Source: Conyzicola nivalis_A
GTDB lineage: Bacteria > Actinomycetota > Actinomycetes > Actinomycetales > Microbacteriaceae
Direction: 5' to 3'
Assembly: GCF_040548875.1 (NCBI RefSeq)
Contig: NZ_JBEPSJ010000002.1
Span: 62,001 to 126,000 of the forward strand
DNA: 64,000 bases
Shown here: positions 34,118-43,054 of the stretch, in pieces
Layout of the letters: each line of letters starts with the position of its first letter
How positions within the stretch are numbered: position 1 is the stretch's first letter
Program-made: the position numbers and the translations under genes
The notes under the pieces: model-generated
Seen by the model: the letters and a program-made list of their open reading frames with translations, nothing else
Told to the model about the DNA's origin: nothing
The model's database searches: none

Positions 34118-36072
34118 TCGAGGTCCCAGGCGAGCCGGAAGCCGATGCTCGTCGACGCCTCGACACCGAGCCCGGCAAGCAGGTACTTGAGGCTGAACTC
34201 GGGCGGGCGCACTCCCCCGTCGACGTACCAGTCGCTGCCGAGCGAGACGTGGTCGCTGCCGCCCTTGAGCATCACGAACCGGGTGATGCCGTCGCTGTGC
34301 TCGCTCTCGGTCCAGTTCCAGACGCGGGGTTCGCCGCGCGTGAATCCGGGCTGGGTCGCGGCGAGCTGCCACTCGAACTCGGTGGGCAGGCGGGCGCCCA
34401 CAGACGCCGCGTAGGCGCGGGCGTCGGCGAGGGTCACCGAAACCGCGGGGGCGGATGAACCGTCGCCCACCCCTCGGAACGCCGCGAACTCGGCCGCGGT
34501 CACCTCGGTCGCGGCGACGGCCACCCGGCCGACGCTCACGGTGACCAGTTCGCTGCGGTCGTCGTGCAGGCGCGGGGCGAGCGGCTTCCACTCCTCCACA
34601 TACGGGGCGCCCTGGTAGACGCCGGTCTCGCGCCGGCGGTAGGTGAGCGGAAGCTCGTACTGGCCCGCCTCGACCTCGACGACGCGGGCGGCCGGCGCCC
34701 CGAGGGCAGTTCGAGGCGCGGGGCGTCGCACGTTCGTGCGCGCCGGGAACGAGGCATCCGTCGCCCGCTCGTCGGCCGCGGCCTCGGCCAGCAGCGCGTC
34801 GAGCCAGACCGGACGGGGGCCGTGCACGGCGAGGATGCCGGCGATGCCGCGCGCCGGCACGAGGGTGCGCGGCTCGGCGAGGGCTGTGCCGGATGTCACG
34901 TCGAACAGCTCTCCGCCGATCGCGTCGAACGCGGCCTCGTCGATCATCGCCCCCGCGAAGTCGGTGGTGCCGCGGTTGACGATCGTGAACAGGGTGAGGT
35001 CGTCGTTCTGCCAGCGGGAGACGTAGACGCCTGCGGCGATGGCCTCGGGAACGGCGTCGCTGAGCGGCGTCCACTCCCCCTCGACGAGCAGCTCGTTCGC
35101 GGCCCGCTGCACGCGCAGGGCACGGCGCAGGGTCGACTTGTCGCGCGGGTTCCAGCCGACCCACACGCCGAAGACCGTGTCCCAGACGAGGATGCCGGTG
35201 CCGTTCATCCACGCCGATTGCAGCTCGGCGCTGTGGTCGTGGTTCCAGCGCCGGGTCGAGTGCATCATGTGGCGGCGTTCGTACCAGTGGGCGCGCATGA
35301 CTCCGGGGGCGTCGCTGTCGGCGAACCACTGCGCCCAGCTGAGGTGGTGGTCTTCGATGCGCTGGTTCGGCACACGCGACTCGCCCTCGAGCACTTGCGG
35401 CGGGGAGGCCCACTGCAGCGCGCGGATGAGCGCGGCGTCGCCCTCTTTCATCGTGTCGAGGAAGACGCCGTCGACGCCGAGCTCGCCGACGATGAGCGCG
35501 AGCTCGCCGGCGTCGTCGTTGGCGGCGCGGCGGGTGCCGGTGTCCCACGGGTTGTAGTCGATGAAGACCTTGAGGCCGCGGTCGTGCAGGGCGGCGATCA
35601 GTTCGACGATGCCGGGAACGTCGCGGTAGAAGTCGTACTGGTTGCGGTCGTCGATGCCGATGACCGGGTAGGCGTGCCAGAGCACGATGCCGTCGAATCC
35701 GCCGAGGTCGGCCGTCGCCTCGAGGAAGGCGTCGACGGTGAACCGCTGGTTCTCGTGGTCGAACAGCCGTTCGTCCCACAGCCAGGTGAGGGCGACGCTG
35801 TAGGCCGCGCGCGTCCAACGGGCGTGCGCGAACTCGTAGGCGGCGCCGCTGTACTCGAGCCGCTCGCGGGCCTCGAGCCGCCAGGCGGCGAGGTCGTCGC
35901 GCCAGGCCGGCCAGTCGGCGGGGTTCCCGGGTGCGGCGAAGATCTTGGCGATGTCCCCCACGGCGGGATCGATGACGCCGCCGGCCGGCAGGGTGGTCGG
36001 CAGGTCGATCGCACGGGGAACGAGCGGGTCGAACTCGTTCGTGTTCGCTTCGTCGGGGTCGTGGATGGTCAT
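34114..36072 (-). CDS. glycoside-hydrolase-like TIM barrel fused to a formylglycine-generating-enzyme-fold domain
   Basis: 652 aa, no signal peptide. Residues about 85-420 resemble an alpha-amylase-superfamily barrel: DGIVLWHAYPVIGIDDRNQYDFYRDVPG, GLKVFIDYNPWDTGTRR, and GVDGVFLDTMKEGD, with acidic residues in DYNPWD and FLDTMKE as catalytic candidates. Residues about 450-650 are an FGE/SUMF1 (C-type-lectin-fold) domain with ATEVTAAEFAAFRG, GARLPTEFEWQLAAT, VWNWTES and a final GFRLAW. This domain has no Cys, so the oxidase chemistry of true FGE is impossible; a binding role is more likely. I know no characterised protein of this make-up. Overlaps both neighbours by four bases. Confidence 0.75.
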   Translation of the reverse strand: MTIHDPDEANTNEFDPLVPRAIDLPTTLPAGGVIDPAVGDIAKIFAAPGNPADWPAWRDDLAAWRLEARERLEYSGAAYEFAHARWTRAAYSVALTWLWDERLFDHENQRFTVDAFLEATADLGGFDGIVLWHAYPVIGIDDRNQYDFYRDVPGIVELIAALHDRGLKVFIDYNPWDTGTRRAANDDAGELALIVGELGVDGVFLDTMKEGDAALIRALQWASPPQVLEGESRVPNQRIEDHHLSWAQWFADSDAPGVMRAHWYERRHMMHSTRRWNHDHSAELQSAWMNGTGILVWDTVFGVWVGWNPRDKSTLRRALRVQRAANELLVEGEWTPLSDAVPEAIAAGVYVSRWQNDDLTLFTIVNRGTTDFAGAMIDEAAFDAIGGELFDVTSGTALAEPRTLVPARGIAGILAVHGPRPVWLDALLAEAAADERATDASFPARTNVRRPAPRTALGAPAARVVEVEAGQYELPLTYRRRETGVYQGAPYVEEWKPLAPRLHDDRSELVTVSVGRVAVAATEVTAAEFAAFRGVGDGSSAPAVSVTLADARAYAASVGARLPTEFEWQLAATQPGFTRGEPRVWNWTESEHSDGITRFVMLKGGSDHVSLGSDWYVDGGVRPPEFSLKYLLAGLGVEASTSIGFRLAWDLE

Positions 36073-37547
36073 CGTTCTCCTTCCGTCCTTTCGGCGACCG
36101 CGCTGAGGGCGACGGTGCGCCGGGCGAGCTCGTCGAATCCGACGCCGTCGAACCCGGGGATGCTCGAGGCGAGTCGGTTCTTGAGCGGTTCGATCCAGAT
36201 TCTAGGCAGGGCGGATGCCCCGGCGAGAGCCCCGCAGATCGAGCCGGCTGTGGCGCCGGTCGAGTCGGTGTCCCATCCGCCGGAGACGGCGAGGGTGACG
36301 GCCGTCGCGAAGTCGCCGCGGCTGCGCGTGAGCGCGAAGGCGAGCAGGGCCGAGTTGTTGAGCACGTGCACCCAGTGCAGGTGCCCGTAGTCGGCGTAGA
36401 TCGCGTCGATGGCCTGCTCGTCGGTGAGCGTGCTGTGGCCGAGTTCGACGCCGCGGCGGATGGCGGTGGCGTAGCGGCTGAGCGGGGGCACGACCGCGAG
36501 GCCGGCGGCGATCACGTCGTCGACGGAGTCGCCGACCACCGCGGCGGCGGATGCCGCGGCGGCGAATGCCGCGCCGTAGAGGCCGTTGCGGCCGTGGCTG
36601 AGGCGGGCGTCGGTCACGGCGAGGGCGGCGGCTCGGGCGGGGTCGCCCGGCGATGCCCAGCCGTAGAGGTCGGTTCTTATCTGCGCGCCGATCCAGTCGC
36701 GGAACGGGTTGCCGTACAGGCCGGCGACCTCGGGCTCGTAGCCGTCGAGCAGGTTGCGGTAGGCGATGCGTTCGGCGGTGAACACGCGGCCTCCGGGCAG
36801 GTTCGCGAGCCACGACTGGGCGACGTCGTCGGTGGTAAAGCCCGCACCGACGCGTTCGAGCAGGTCGAGGGCGATGAGCGGAAAGTTCAGGTCGTCGTCT
36901 TCGGGCATGCCGTCGATGTTCTCGACGAGGCTGGTGGGCCGGCTGCGACGGTTCCACGGGTAGGCGGCGGCGACCTCCGGGTCGAGGCCGATCTCGGTGA
37001 AGTAGCCGGCGACGGGCCAGTTGCCGGTCGACTCGGCGATGGCGCGGATGCCCTCGCGCGGGATCTTCTCCACCGGCTTGCCGAGCAGGCAGCCGGCGGC
37101 GCGGCCGAGCCAGGCGCCGTGGATGCGGTCGTACAGCGCGGTCGCTGAGCCTGTCGAAGCGTCGGTCGCTGAGCCTGTCGAAGCGCCTGTCGCCGAGCCT
37201 GTCGAAGCCCCGGTCGCTGAGCCTGTCGAAGCGCCGGTCGAAGCGCGGGCCTCGGGCGCTTCGACAAGCTCAGCGACCGAAGCGACCGAAGCGACCGAAT
37301 CCGGCTCCACGGCCAGCAGCTCTCCCGGCACCGCAACCTCGTCGACGGCCGCGAGCAGCTCGCGCGCGAGCGCACGCACCCCCTCGGGCGCCGGCTGCGG
37401 CGTGGCTCCGTTCACCGGCGCGACCTCTGCCCCGCCTGCCGCGAGCCAGCGGTCGCGGATCGCCGTCACGTCGCGCCCGTCGAGCTGCGCGGCGACGAGC
37501 GCGTGCGGCAGCAGGTCTTCGGGCTGGGTCCAGCTGAGGCGCAGCAT
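36069..37547 (-). CDS. ADP-ribosylglycohydrolase family protein with an extra N-terminal domain and repeat-encoded linker
   Basis: 492 aa from ATG 37547, sharing one base with the upstream stop (TGATG). Residues 1-85 form a small domain (LSWTQPEDLLPHALVAAQLDG...) I do not recognise. Residues about 88-137 are a low-complexity Ser/Thr/Gly/Ala linker encoded by tandem copies of a dispersed 24-bp element. From about 140 the ADP-ribosylglycohydrolase domain follows (DRIHGAWLGRAAGCLLGKPVEKI). Its two metal motifs read EDDDLN and DTDSTGATAG, so the first is a variant of the usual TDDT. Probable role: hydrolysis of a ribosyl- or glycosyl-linked substrate rather than protein ADP-ribose, given the sugar-transport context (inference). 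Confidence 0.85.
   Translation of the reverse strand: MLRLSWTQPEDLLPHALVAAQLDGRDVTAIRDRWLAAGGAEVAPVNGATPQPAPEGVRALARELLAAVDEVAVPGELLAVEPDSVASVASVAELVEAPEARASTGASTGSATGASTGSATGASTGSATDASTGSATALYDRIHGAWLGRAAGCLLGKPVEKIPREGIRAIAESTGNWPVAGYFTEIGLDPEVAAAYPWNRRSRPTSLVENIDGMPEDDDLNFPLIALDLLERVGAGFTTDDVAQSWLANLPGGRVFTAERIAYRNLLDGYEPEVAGLYGNPFRDWIGAQIRTDLYGWASPGDPARAAALAVTDARLSHGRNGLYGAAFAAAASAAAVVGDSVDDVIAAGLAVVPPLSRYATAIRRGVELGHSTLTDEQAIDAIYADYGHLHWVHVLNNSALLAFALTRSRGDFATAVTLAVSGGWDTDSTGATAGSICGALAGASALPRIWIEPLKNRLASSIPGFDGVGFDELARRTVALSAVAERTEGER
37141..37287. repeat. 24-bp dispersed element in four tandem copies plus an inverted copy, inside a coding region
   Basis: Units GTCGCTGAGCCTGTCGAAGC + 4 at 37141-37164, 37165-37188, 37189-37212 and 37213-37236, a partial unit at 37237-37245, then the inverted copy CGCTTCGACAAGCTCAGC from 37257, then three 9-bp GAAGCGACC units. 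The direct and inverted copies can pair as a hairpin. The same core stands between genes at 43055-43075 and 60114-60173. 24 bp keeps the frame. Confidence 0.9.
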
Positions 37548-38698
37548 CAGCGAACGGCCACCGCTGCGGTGAGGGCGTCCATGGCGCCGGCGCGCTGAGC
37601 TACGCGTTCGCCGTCCTTCGCCCAGATGTCGCGCGCGACCCCGGCCATGACCGGTCCCGAGGCGGTGATGTCCATGCGGCTGCCCTCGTTCACAGCAGAG
37701 ATCCACTCGGCCGGAATCGACTCGACTCCCGCGAGCGCTCCGGCGATCGACCCGGCCATGACCGCGATCGAGTCGGAGTCGCGGCCGTAGTTGATGGCAC
37801 CGAGCACGGCGTCGGAGTAGTCGCCCTTCGCGGCGACGAGCATGCCGAGCGCGATCGGCAGCTCCTCGATCGACTTGGTGCGGCTGGGGATGCGGGCGTC
37901 GCGAGCCGGCGCCCGGTAGTTCGGGCCGACGGTGTCGAAGGGCTCGACGGCGGCGCGCAGCACGTGCAGTCCGGTGCGCCAGTTCTCGACACCGGAGGCC
38001 GCCTCGACGACCGCCTCGATGGCATCCTTCGTCCCGTCTTTCGCCAGTCGCAGCGCGGCTTCGACGGCGCTCTGCCAGGTGGCGCCGGGGCGCATCGCCT
38101 CGGCGATCGCGGCGGCGTACACGCCGGCGGCCTCGCGGCCGTAGCTCGACTGGTGGGCGCCGGCGACGTCGATCGCCTCGGCGTACGCCGCCTCGGGGGC
38201 TCCCGCGTTGGCGATGCCGATCGGCGCCACGTACATGGTGGCTCCGCAGTTGACGACGTTGCCGACACCGGCCTCGCGCGGATCGATGTGGCCGTAGTGC
38301 AGCCGGGTCACGAGCCACTTCTCGGCGAGGAACACGCGGTGCAGCAGCAGCGCCTCCGACTCGAGCTCGGGAATCCAGCGCTTCTCGTTGATCATGAGCG
38401 GCACGAGGTAGTCGGCCACCGAGTAGGCGTCGAGGTGGTCACGCACCGTGGCGTAGACGTCCACCAGCGCGTTGGTCATCAACGTGTCATCCGTCACGTG
38501 TCCGTCGCCCTTGTGGTACGGCGCGATGGGCCGGGCGTTGCGCCAGTCGGCCATGAACGGGGGCACGATTCCGGTGATGAATCCGTCGTAGCGTTCCTGG
38601 ATCGCCTCCGGGGTGTTGCCCTCGGCCGCGCCTCCCAGCGCGTCGCCGACCGCTGCGCCGGCGAGCGCTCCTGTTGCCTTGTCCTCGAGCAGGTCCAT
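37547..38698 (-). CDS. ADP-ribosylglycohydrolase family protein (first of two)
   Basis: 383 aa from ATG 38698 with AAGGAG nine bases upstream. Complete family layout: DKATGALAGAAVGDALG at the N-terminus, first metal motif TDDT (69-72) and second GRDSDSIAVMAG. Both motifs are canonical, unlike the downstream paralogue, from which it is clearly diverged, so the two probably act on different bonds or form a pair. Follows the binding-protein gene with a strong hairpin in between. Confidence 0.9.
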   Translation of the reverse strand: MDLLEDKATGALAGAAVGDALGGAAEGNTPEAIQERYDGFITGIVPPFMADWRNARPIAPYHKGDGHVTDDTLMTNALVDVYATVRDHLDAYSVADYLVPLMINEKRWIPELESEALLLHRVFLAEKWLVTRLHYGHIDPREAGVGNVVNCGATMYVAPIGIANAGAPEAAYAEAIDVAGAHQSSYGREAAGVYAAAIAEAMRPGATWQSAVEAALRLAKDGTKDAIEAVVEAASGVENWRTGLHVLRAAVEPFDTVGPNYRAPARDARIPSRTKSIEELPIALGMLVAAKGDYSDAVLGAINYGRDSDSIAVMAGSIAGALAGVESIPAEWISAVNEGSRMDITASGPVMAGVARDIWAKDGERVAQRAGAMDALTAAVAVR

Positions 38699-38736
38699 CG
38701 GTACTTCTCCTTGCCTGGTGTGAATTCTGAGCTGGT

Positions 38737-38764
38737 GTGGGCCCGCCGCGAAGGGCGGGCCCAC
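38737..38764 (-). terminator. hairpin between the binding-protein gene and the ADP-ribosylglycohydrolase genes
   Basis: GTGGGCCCGCC (38737-38747) pairs perfectly with GGCGGGCCCAC (38754-38764) around GCGAAG. There is no U-tract. It probably protects the upstream binding-protein mRNA or lets only part of transcription pass, keeping enzymes lower than the binding protein. Confidence 0.7.
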
Positions 38765-38776
38765 GGGTGGTGCGTG

Positions 38777-40075
38777 TTAGCCGACCGAGGCCCAGCCGTC
38801 GGTGAGCTGCTTCTTCAGATCGTCGAGACTGATCGAGTTGGCGAAGTACTGCTGCAGCAGCGGGGTGGCGTACTGGTCTTTCCACTGCGGGTAGTTCGTC
38901 GCCTTCTGGAACGGCGCACCGGCGAGGTTCTCACCGGTCTTGAGCAGCTCGGCCCAGCCGTTGGCGCCATCGGTCTGCGCGGCGACCTCGTCGCGAGCGG
39001 CGCTCGACGTCGGGATCAGCCAGTCGCCCTGGGCGAGCTTCGCCTGGTTCGACGCGCCCATGAAGTAGTCGATGAACTTGGCCGACTGCTCGACGTGCTC
39101 GCTCTCGGCCGCAACCGACATGGTCTGCGGGTTGGCCGCCTGGATCGGTCCCTCGTCTCCGGCGAGCGGGGGCAGAACCGTCCAGTTGAAGCCTTCGGGC
39201 GCCGACTCGGTGATCTGCTGGGCGAGGAAGTTGCCGCCGATGTACATGGCGTACTGTCCGGCGAGGAAGCCGGGCAGAACATCCGAGCCGCTCTGTGTGA
39301 GCGTCACCGGGTCGAGCGACTTGTCTTCGTAGGCCATGGCGTGCACGTGCTCGGGCACGGCCACCTCGGCGTCGCCGACCTCGATGGTGGCGTCGTCTCC
39401 GGTGCCCTCGAAGAAGTCGCCGCCGTAGCCGAGGGCGGTGTTCATCATCGCAGCGGTGGGCTGCTTGAGCCCCCAGCCGACGCCGTAGCTGCCGTTTGCG
39501 GTGAGCTGCTTCGAGATGTCGGCCAGTTCGTCCCAGGTGAGCTCGTCACCGGTCGGAACCTCGACACCGGCCGCGGCGAACGCGTCGGTGTTGGCGAACA
39601 CGACGTAGGTCTGCAACAGGGTGGGGGCCGCGACGATGGCGCCGTCTTCGCTGGTGACCGTCTCCCAGACCTCGTCGGCGACGGCGTCTTTCACGTCGTC
39701 GCTGAAGTACTCGCCGATGTCGGCGAGGTAGCCCTGTTCGGCGAAACCGAGAATGTCGGATGACTCGTCGTGGATCACATCGGGCGCGGTGCCGCCCTGG
39801 AACTGGGTCACCAGCTGGTCGTGAACGTTGTCCCAGCTGCCCTGCGTGAGCTTGACGGTGATGTCGGGGTTCTCCTCGTTCCACGCGTCGACGATCTCCT
39901 CGGTCGCTGCGATGGTCGAGTCCTGGTAGGCGAGGCTCTGGAACGTGATGGTGACCGGCTCGCCGCTGTCGGCGCTGTCGTTATCGCCACCGCCGCCGCC
40001 GAACGCGCATCCGCTCATCGCTCCCATCACCATGATCGCGATCGTTCCCGCCGCAAAGGCGTTGCGTTTCTTCAT
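38777..40075 (-). CDS. sugar ABC transporter substrate-binding lipoprotein
   Basis: 432 aa from ATG 40075 with AAGGAG nine bases upstream. Lipobox MSGC (Cys about 23), then a Gly/Asp-rich linker and a family 1 (carbohydrate) solute-binding protein: ITFQSLAYQDSTIAATEEIVDAWNEENPDITVKL, APDVIHDESSDILGFAEQGYLADI. It catches the substrate for the two permeases encoded upstream. Aromatic positions are plentiful; the sugar is not determinable. Confidence 0.92.
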   Translation of the reverse strand: MKKRNAFAAGTIAIMVMGAMSGCAFGGGGGDNDSADSGEPVTITFQSLAYQDSTIAATEEIVDAWNEENPDITVKLTQGSWDNVHDQLVTQFQGGTAPDVIHDESSDILGFAEQGYLADIGEYFSDDVKDAVADEVWETVTSEDGAIVAAPTLLQTYVVFANTDAFAAAGVEVPTGDELTWDELADISKQLTANGSYGVGWGLKQPTAAMMNTALGYGGDFFEGTGDDATIEVGDAEVAVPEHVHAMAYEDKSLDPVTLTQSGSDVLPGFLAGQYAMYIGGNFLAQQITESAPEGFNWTVLPPLAGDEGPIQAANPQTMSVAAESEHVEQSAKFIDYFMGASNQAKLAQGDWLIPTSSAARDEVAAQTDGANGWAELLKTGENLAGAPFQKATNYPQWKDQYATPLLQQYFANSISLDDLKKQLTDGWASVG

Positions 40076-40123
40076 TTCCGTTCTCCTTCTGTGATTGCAC
40101 TTCACTGTGTTTGCACTGTGGAT

Positions 40124-40981
40124 CTATCCCTTGACCGCTCCGCTCAGCAGCCCCGAGGTCAGGCGGCGCTGGATGATGGCGAAGAACACGAGGCTGGGGA
40201 TGGTGGCCAGGAGGGATGCCGCGGCGAGCTGGCCGAGCTGCACCTGGCCTTCCGCTCCGACGAATCTGGCGAGCGTCAGCGGAAGCGTCTGCAGAGCCGG
40301 ATCCTGGATGAGCACCAGGGCGAAGAAGAATTCGTTCCAGCTCGAGATGAATGTGAACAGGCTCGTGGCGACGAGGCCGGGAGCCAGCAGCGGCAGGATG
40401 ATCACGCGCAGGATCGTGATGCGCGAGGCGCCGTCCATGGCACCGGCCTCTTCGAGCTCGACCGGGATGCCTGCGATGTAGCCCTGCAGCATCCACAGCG
40501 CGAACGGCAGCGACCACACCGTGTAGACGAGGATCAGCCCGAGCAGGCTGTCGACGAGTCCCAGCTGCTTGAGCACCAGGAACAGCGGGATGATGATGAG
40601 AATGAACGGGAATACCTGGCTGAGCAGGATCCAGCCGGTGGCGACGCCCCGCAGCTTGGTGCGGAACCTCGCCAGGGCGTAGGCCGCGGGCAGCGAGATC
40701 AGCGTCACGATCACCGTGGTCGACACGGCCACGAGCAGGCTGTTCGCGGCGGCCTGCACGAGGTTCGCCTTGTCGATCGCCTGGATGAAGTTGTCGAGAT
40801 TCAGGCTCTGCGGCAGAAACGACGGGGTCGCCGAGATCAGCTCTTGCGGCGTCTTGAACGCGGTGAGCACGAGGAACAGCAGCGGGAAGCCGAGGAAGAC
40901 GACGTAGCCGAGCATCGCCAGGTACTGCAGCGGGCGCACGACGCTGCGGGTGCGTCGGCTCATGGTGTTGGCGGTGGTCAT
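40124..40981 (-). CDS. carbohydrate ABC transporter permease (MalG/UgpE type)
   Basis: 285 aa, about six membrane segments, from ATG 40981, overlapping the other permease stop by four bases. EAA loop: LEEAGAMDGASRITILRVIILPLLAPGLVA. MalG-type C-terminus. Pairs with the MalF-type permease; no ATPase gene is in the cluster, so a shared MsmK-like ATPase elsewhere is expected, as is usual in actinobacteria. Confidence 0.93.
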   Translation of the reverse strand: MTTANTMSRRTRSVVRPLQYLAMLGYVVFLGFPLLFLVLTAFKTPQELISATPSFLPQSLNLDNFIQAIDKANLVQAAANSLLVAVSTTVIVTLISLPAAYALARFRTKLRGVATGWILLSQVFPFILIIIPLFLVLKQLGLVDSLLGLILVYTVWSLPFALWMLQGYIAGIPVELEEAGAMDGASRITILRVIILPLLAPGLVATSLFTFISSWNEFFFALVLIQDPALQTLPLTLARFVGAEGQVQLGQLAAASLLATIPSLVFFAIIQRRLTSGLLSGAVKG

Positions 40982-41898
40982 GAGAGTCGGCTCCTTGCCT
41001 GGCCACGGAGGTACACGAAGAGGAACACGGCGATCACGACGACCATCACGTTGCCCATCGCCGCCGCGTAGCCGAAGTTGCCGTAGCGGAAGGCCTCGTT
41101 GTAGGCGAAGAGCATCGGCAGCATGGTCTGCCCGCCCGGCCCGCCCGCCGTGAGCACGTAGACGAGGGCGAACGAGTTGAAGTTCCAGATGAGGTCGAGC
41201 GTGGTGATGGCGACGATGATCGGCCGCAGCGCAGGCAGGGTCACGTGCCAGAACCGCTGCCAGACGCCCGCGCCGTCGATGGCCGCGGCCTCGTGCAGCT
41301 CGGCTCCCACGTTCTGCAGGCCGGCGAGCAGGGTGATGGTGGTCTGCGGCATCCCGGCCCAGACGCCGACGACGATCACGGCGGGCAGTGCGGTCGAGAA
41401 GTCGCCGAGCCAGTTGATGTCGCCGGGGAGGCCGACCGCCCGCAGCCCCTCGTTGATCGGCCCGTAGGTCGGGTTGAGCATGAGGCGCCACATGATGGCG
41501 ATGACGACGGGCGGCATGGCCCACGGCACGAGCGCGAGGGTGCGGGCGAGCCAGCGGAACTTGAGGTCGAGGTTCAGCAGCAGCGCGAGGCCGAGCGAGG
41601 CGAGAAACTGCAGAATGGTGACGCCGAAGGCCCAGATCAGGCCGATGCGGAACGAGTTCCAGAACAGCTCGTTGGTCGCGAGCTTCTGGTAGTTCTCGAT
41701 GCCGTTGAAGTTCGTCTCGACGTTGAGGCCGGCCTCGGCGTCGGTGAAGCCGAGCAGGATGCCCTGTGCGAGCGGGTAGACGCTGAAGAGAACGACGGGA
41801 ACCATCGCCGGCAGGATCAGCAGCCAAGCGTCGCGGTTGCTCTTCGAACGCCGCATCGGCCGACCCGACTTCAGCCGGGCTTCTTTGGTAAGACTCAT
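40978..41898 (-). CDS. carbohydrate ABC transporter permease (MalF/UgpA type)
   Basis: 306 aa, about six membrane segments, first at LLILPAMVPVVLFSVYPLAQGILLG. EAA loop: LHEAAAIDGAGVWQRFWHVTLPALRPII. Second gene of the LacI-controlled cluster, 54 bp after the regulator. The order regulator, permeases, binding protein is less common than binding protein first. Confidence 0.93.
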   Translation of the reverse strand: MSLTKEARLKSGRPMRRSKSNRDAWLLILPAMVPVVLFSVYPLAQGILLGFTDAEAGLNVETNFNGIENYQKLATNELFWNSFRIGLIWAFGVTILQFLASLGLALLLNLDLKFRWLARTLALVPWAMPPVVIAIMWRLMLNPTYGPINEGLRAVGLPGDINWLGDFSTALPAVIVVGVWAGMPQTTITLLAGLQNVGAELHEAAAIDGAGVWQRFWHVTLPALRPIIVAITTLDLIWNFNSFALVYVLTAGGPGGQTMLPMLFAYNEAFRYGNFGYAAAMGNVMVVVIAVFLFVYLRGQARSRLS

Positions 41899-41952
41899 TA
41901 CTTCATCGCCTTTGATGTCTGTCTGGTGGATGCTTCGGGGCCGCAGCCTTCT

Positions 41953-42966
41953 CTAGTGCGGTATCACCGAGGACTCGCGGATCGTGAGCTTGGGGGCGAT
42001 CACGACCTGCTTCACGGGGGCGTCGGGGTCGGCGAGCCGGCGGATGAGCAGCTTGGCCGCCTCGCGCGCACGCTTGACCGACCCGAGGTTCACGCTGGTG
42101 ATCGACGGGGTGACGAGCTCGGCGATCTCCGTGTCATCCATACCGATCAGGGCGACGTCGCCGGGCACGGAGAGTCCGCGGCGGGCGAGCACCTTCATGG
42201 TCGCGACGGCGAGCAGGTCGTTGGCGCACACGATCGCGTCGGGCGCCGACTGGTCGAGCAGCGCCTCGGCGGCGACGAGGCCGGCCGCGAACGTGAAGTC
42301 GTCGGCGTTGACCTGCAGGTCGCCGTGCATCGGCAGGCCGCGCTTGTCCATGGCGGTCACGTAGCCGCGCAGGCGGGCGGCGCCGGGAACGGTGTCGACC
42401 GGCCCGTTGACGAAGGCGATGCGCTGGCGGCCCTGCTTGGCGAGGTGCTTGATGGCAAGTCCCATGCCCGCGACCGAGTCGGCGCGCACGCTGTCGAGCT
42501 CGACGCCCTCGGGCAGCGAGCCGATGACGACGATGGGCAGGCGGCTCGCGCGCAGTTCGGCGATCAGCGGCTCGGTGACGCGCAGCGGGCTGAGGATCAT
42601 GCCGTCGGCGTAGCCGCGGTTGAGGCTCGAGAGCAGGGCGATCTGGTCTTCGGCGTCGTTTCCGGTGGAGGAGGTGACGAGCCGGTAGCCGGCGTCGGTG
42701 ACGACGCGCGAGATCTCGTTCATCATCGCGACGTACACCGGGTTGCCCACGTCGGCGACGGCGAGCGCGATCTGCTCGGTGCGGCCCACCTTGAGCGAGC
42801 GGGCCGTCGCGTCGGCGACGTAGCCGAGCTCCTGGGCCGCGGCCTTGACCTTGGCGGAGATCTGCTCCGACGCGGGAAGGCCGTTGAGCACGCGCGACAC
42901 GGAGGCGATGGAAACCCCGGCGCGCTCGGCGACCAGTACCAGCGTCGACTTCTTGGCCTCGGCCAT
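41953..42966 (-). CDS. LacI family regulator of the ADP-ribosylglycohydrolase cluster
   Basis: 337 aa. N-terminal LacI helix-turn-helix: TLVLVAERAGVSIASVSRVLNGLPASEQISAKVKAAAQELGYVADATARSL, then a periplasmic-binding-protein-like effector domain ending with an LSSVT-type region. Good GAGGGAGAG ribosome binding site. Two GTAAACGTTTAC-like boxes 23-46 bp upstream are the probable operators, so it should repress itself and the cluster until the imported compound or a product binds. Confidence 0.93.
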   Translation of the reverse strand: MAEAKKSTLVLVAERAGVSIASVSRVLNGLPASEQISAKVKAAAQELGYVADATARSLKVGRTEQIALAVADVGNPVYVAMMNEISRVVTDAGYRLVTSSTGNDAEDQIALLSSLNRGYADGMILSPLRVTEPLIAELRASRLPIVVIGSLPEGVELDSVRADSVAGMGLAIKHLAKQGRQRIAFVNGPVDTVPGAARLRGYVTAMDKRGLPMHGDLQVNADDFTFAAGLVAAEALLDQSAPDAIVCANDLLAVATMKVLARRGLSVPGDVALIGMDDTEIAELVTPSITSVNLGSVKRAREAAKLLIRRLADPDAPVKQVVIAPKLTIRESSVIPH

Positions 42967-42988
42967 GCGCTCTCCCTCGAGTGTCTTC

Positions 42989-43012
42989 GTAAACGTTTAC
43001 AAGAACGTTTAC
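42989..43012. promoter_or_regulatory. two LacI-type operators upstream of the cluster
   Basis: GTAAACGTTTAC at 42989-43000 is a perfect 12-bp palindrome with the central CG step typical of LacI-family sites; GAACGTTTAC at 43003-43012 is a second, one-sided copy 14 bp further. They lie just upstream of the lacI-type gene, the first gene of the cluster. Confidence 0.75.
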
Positions 43013-43054
43013 AGAGACCCTAGCCCGGTCGCCGCATCGAACGCAAGGCCCGGT

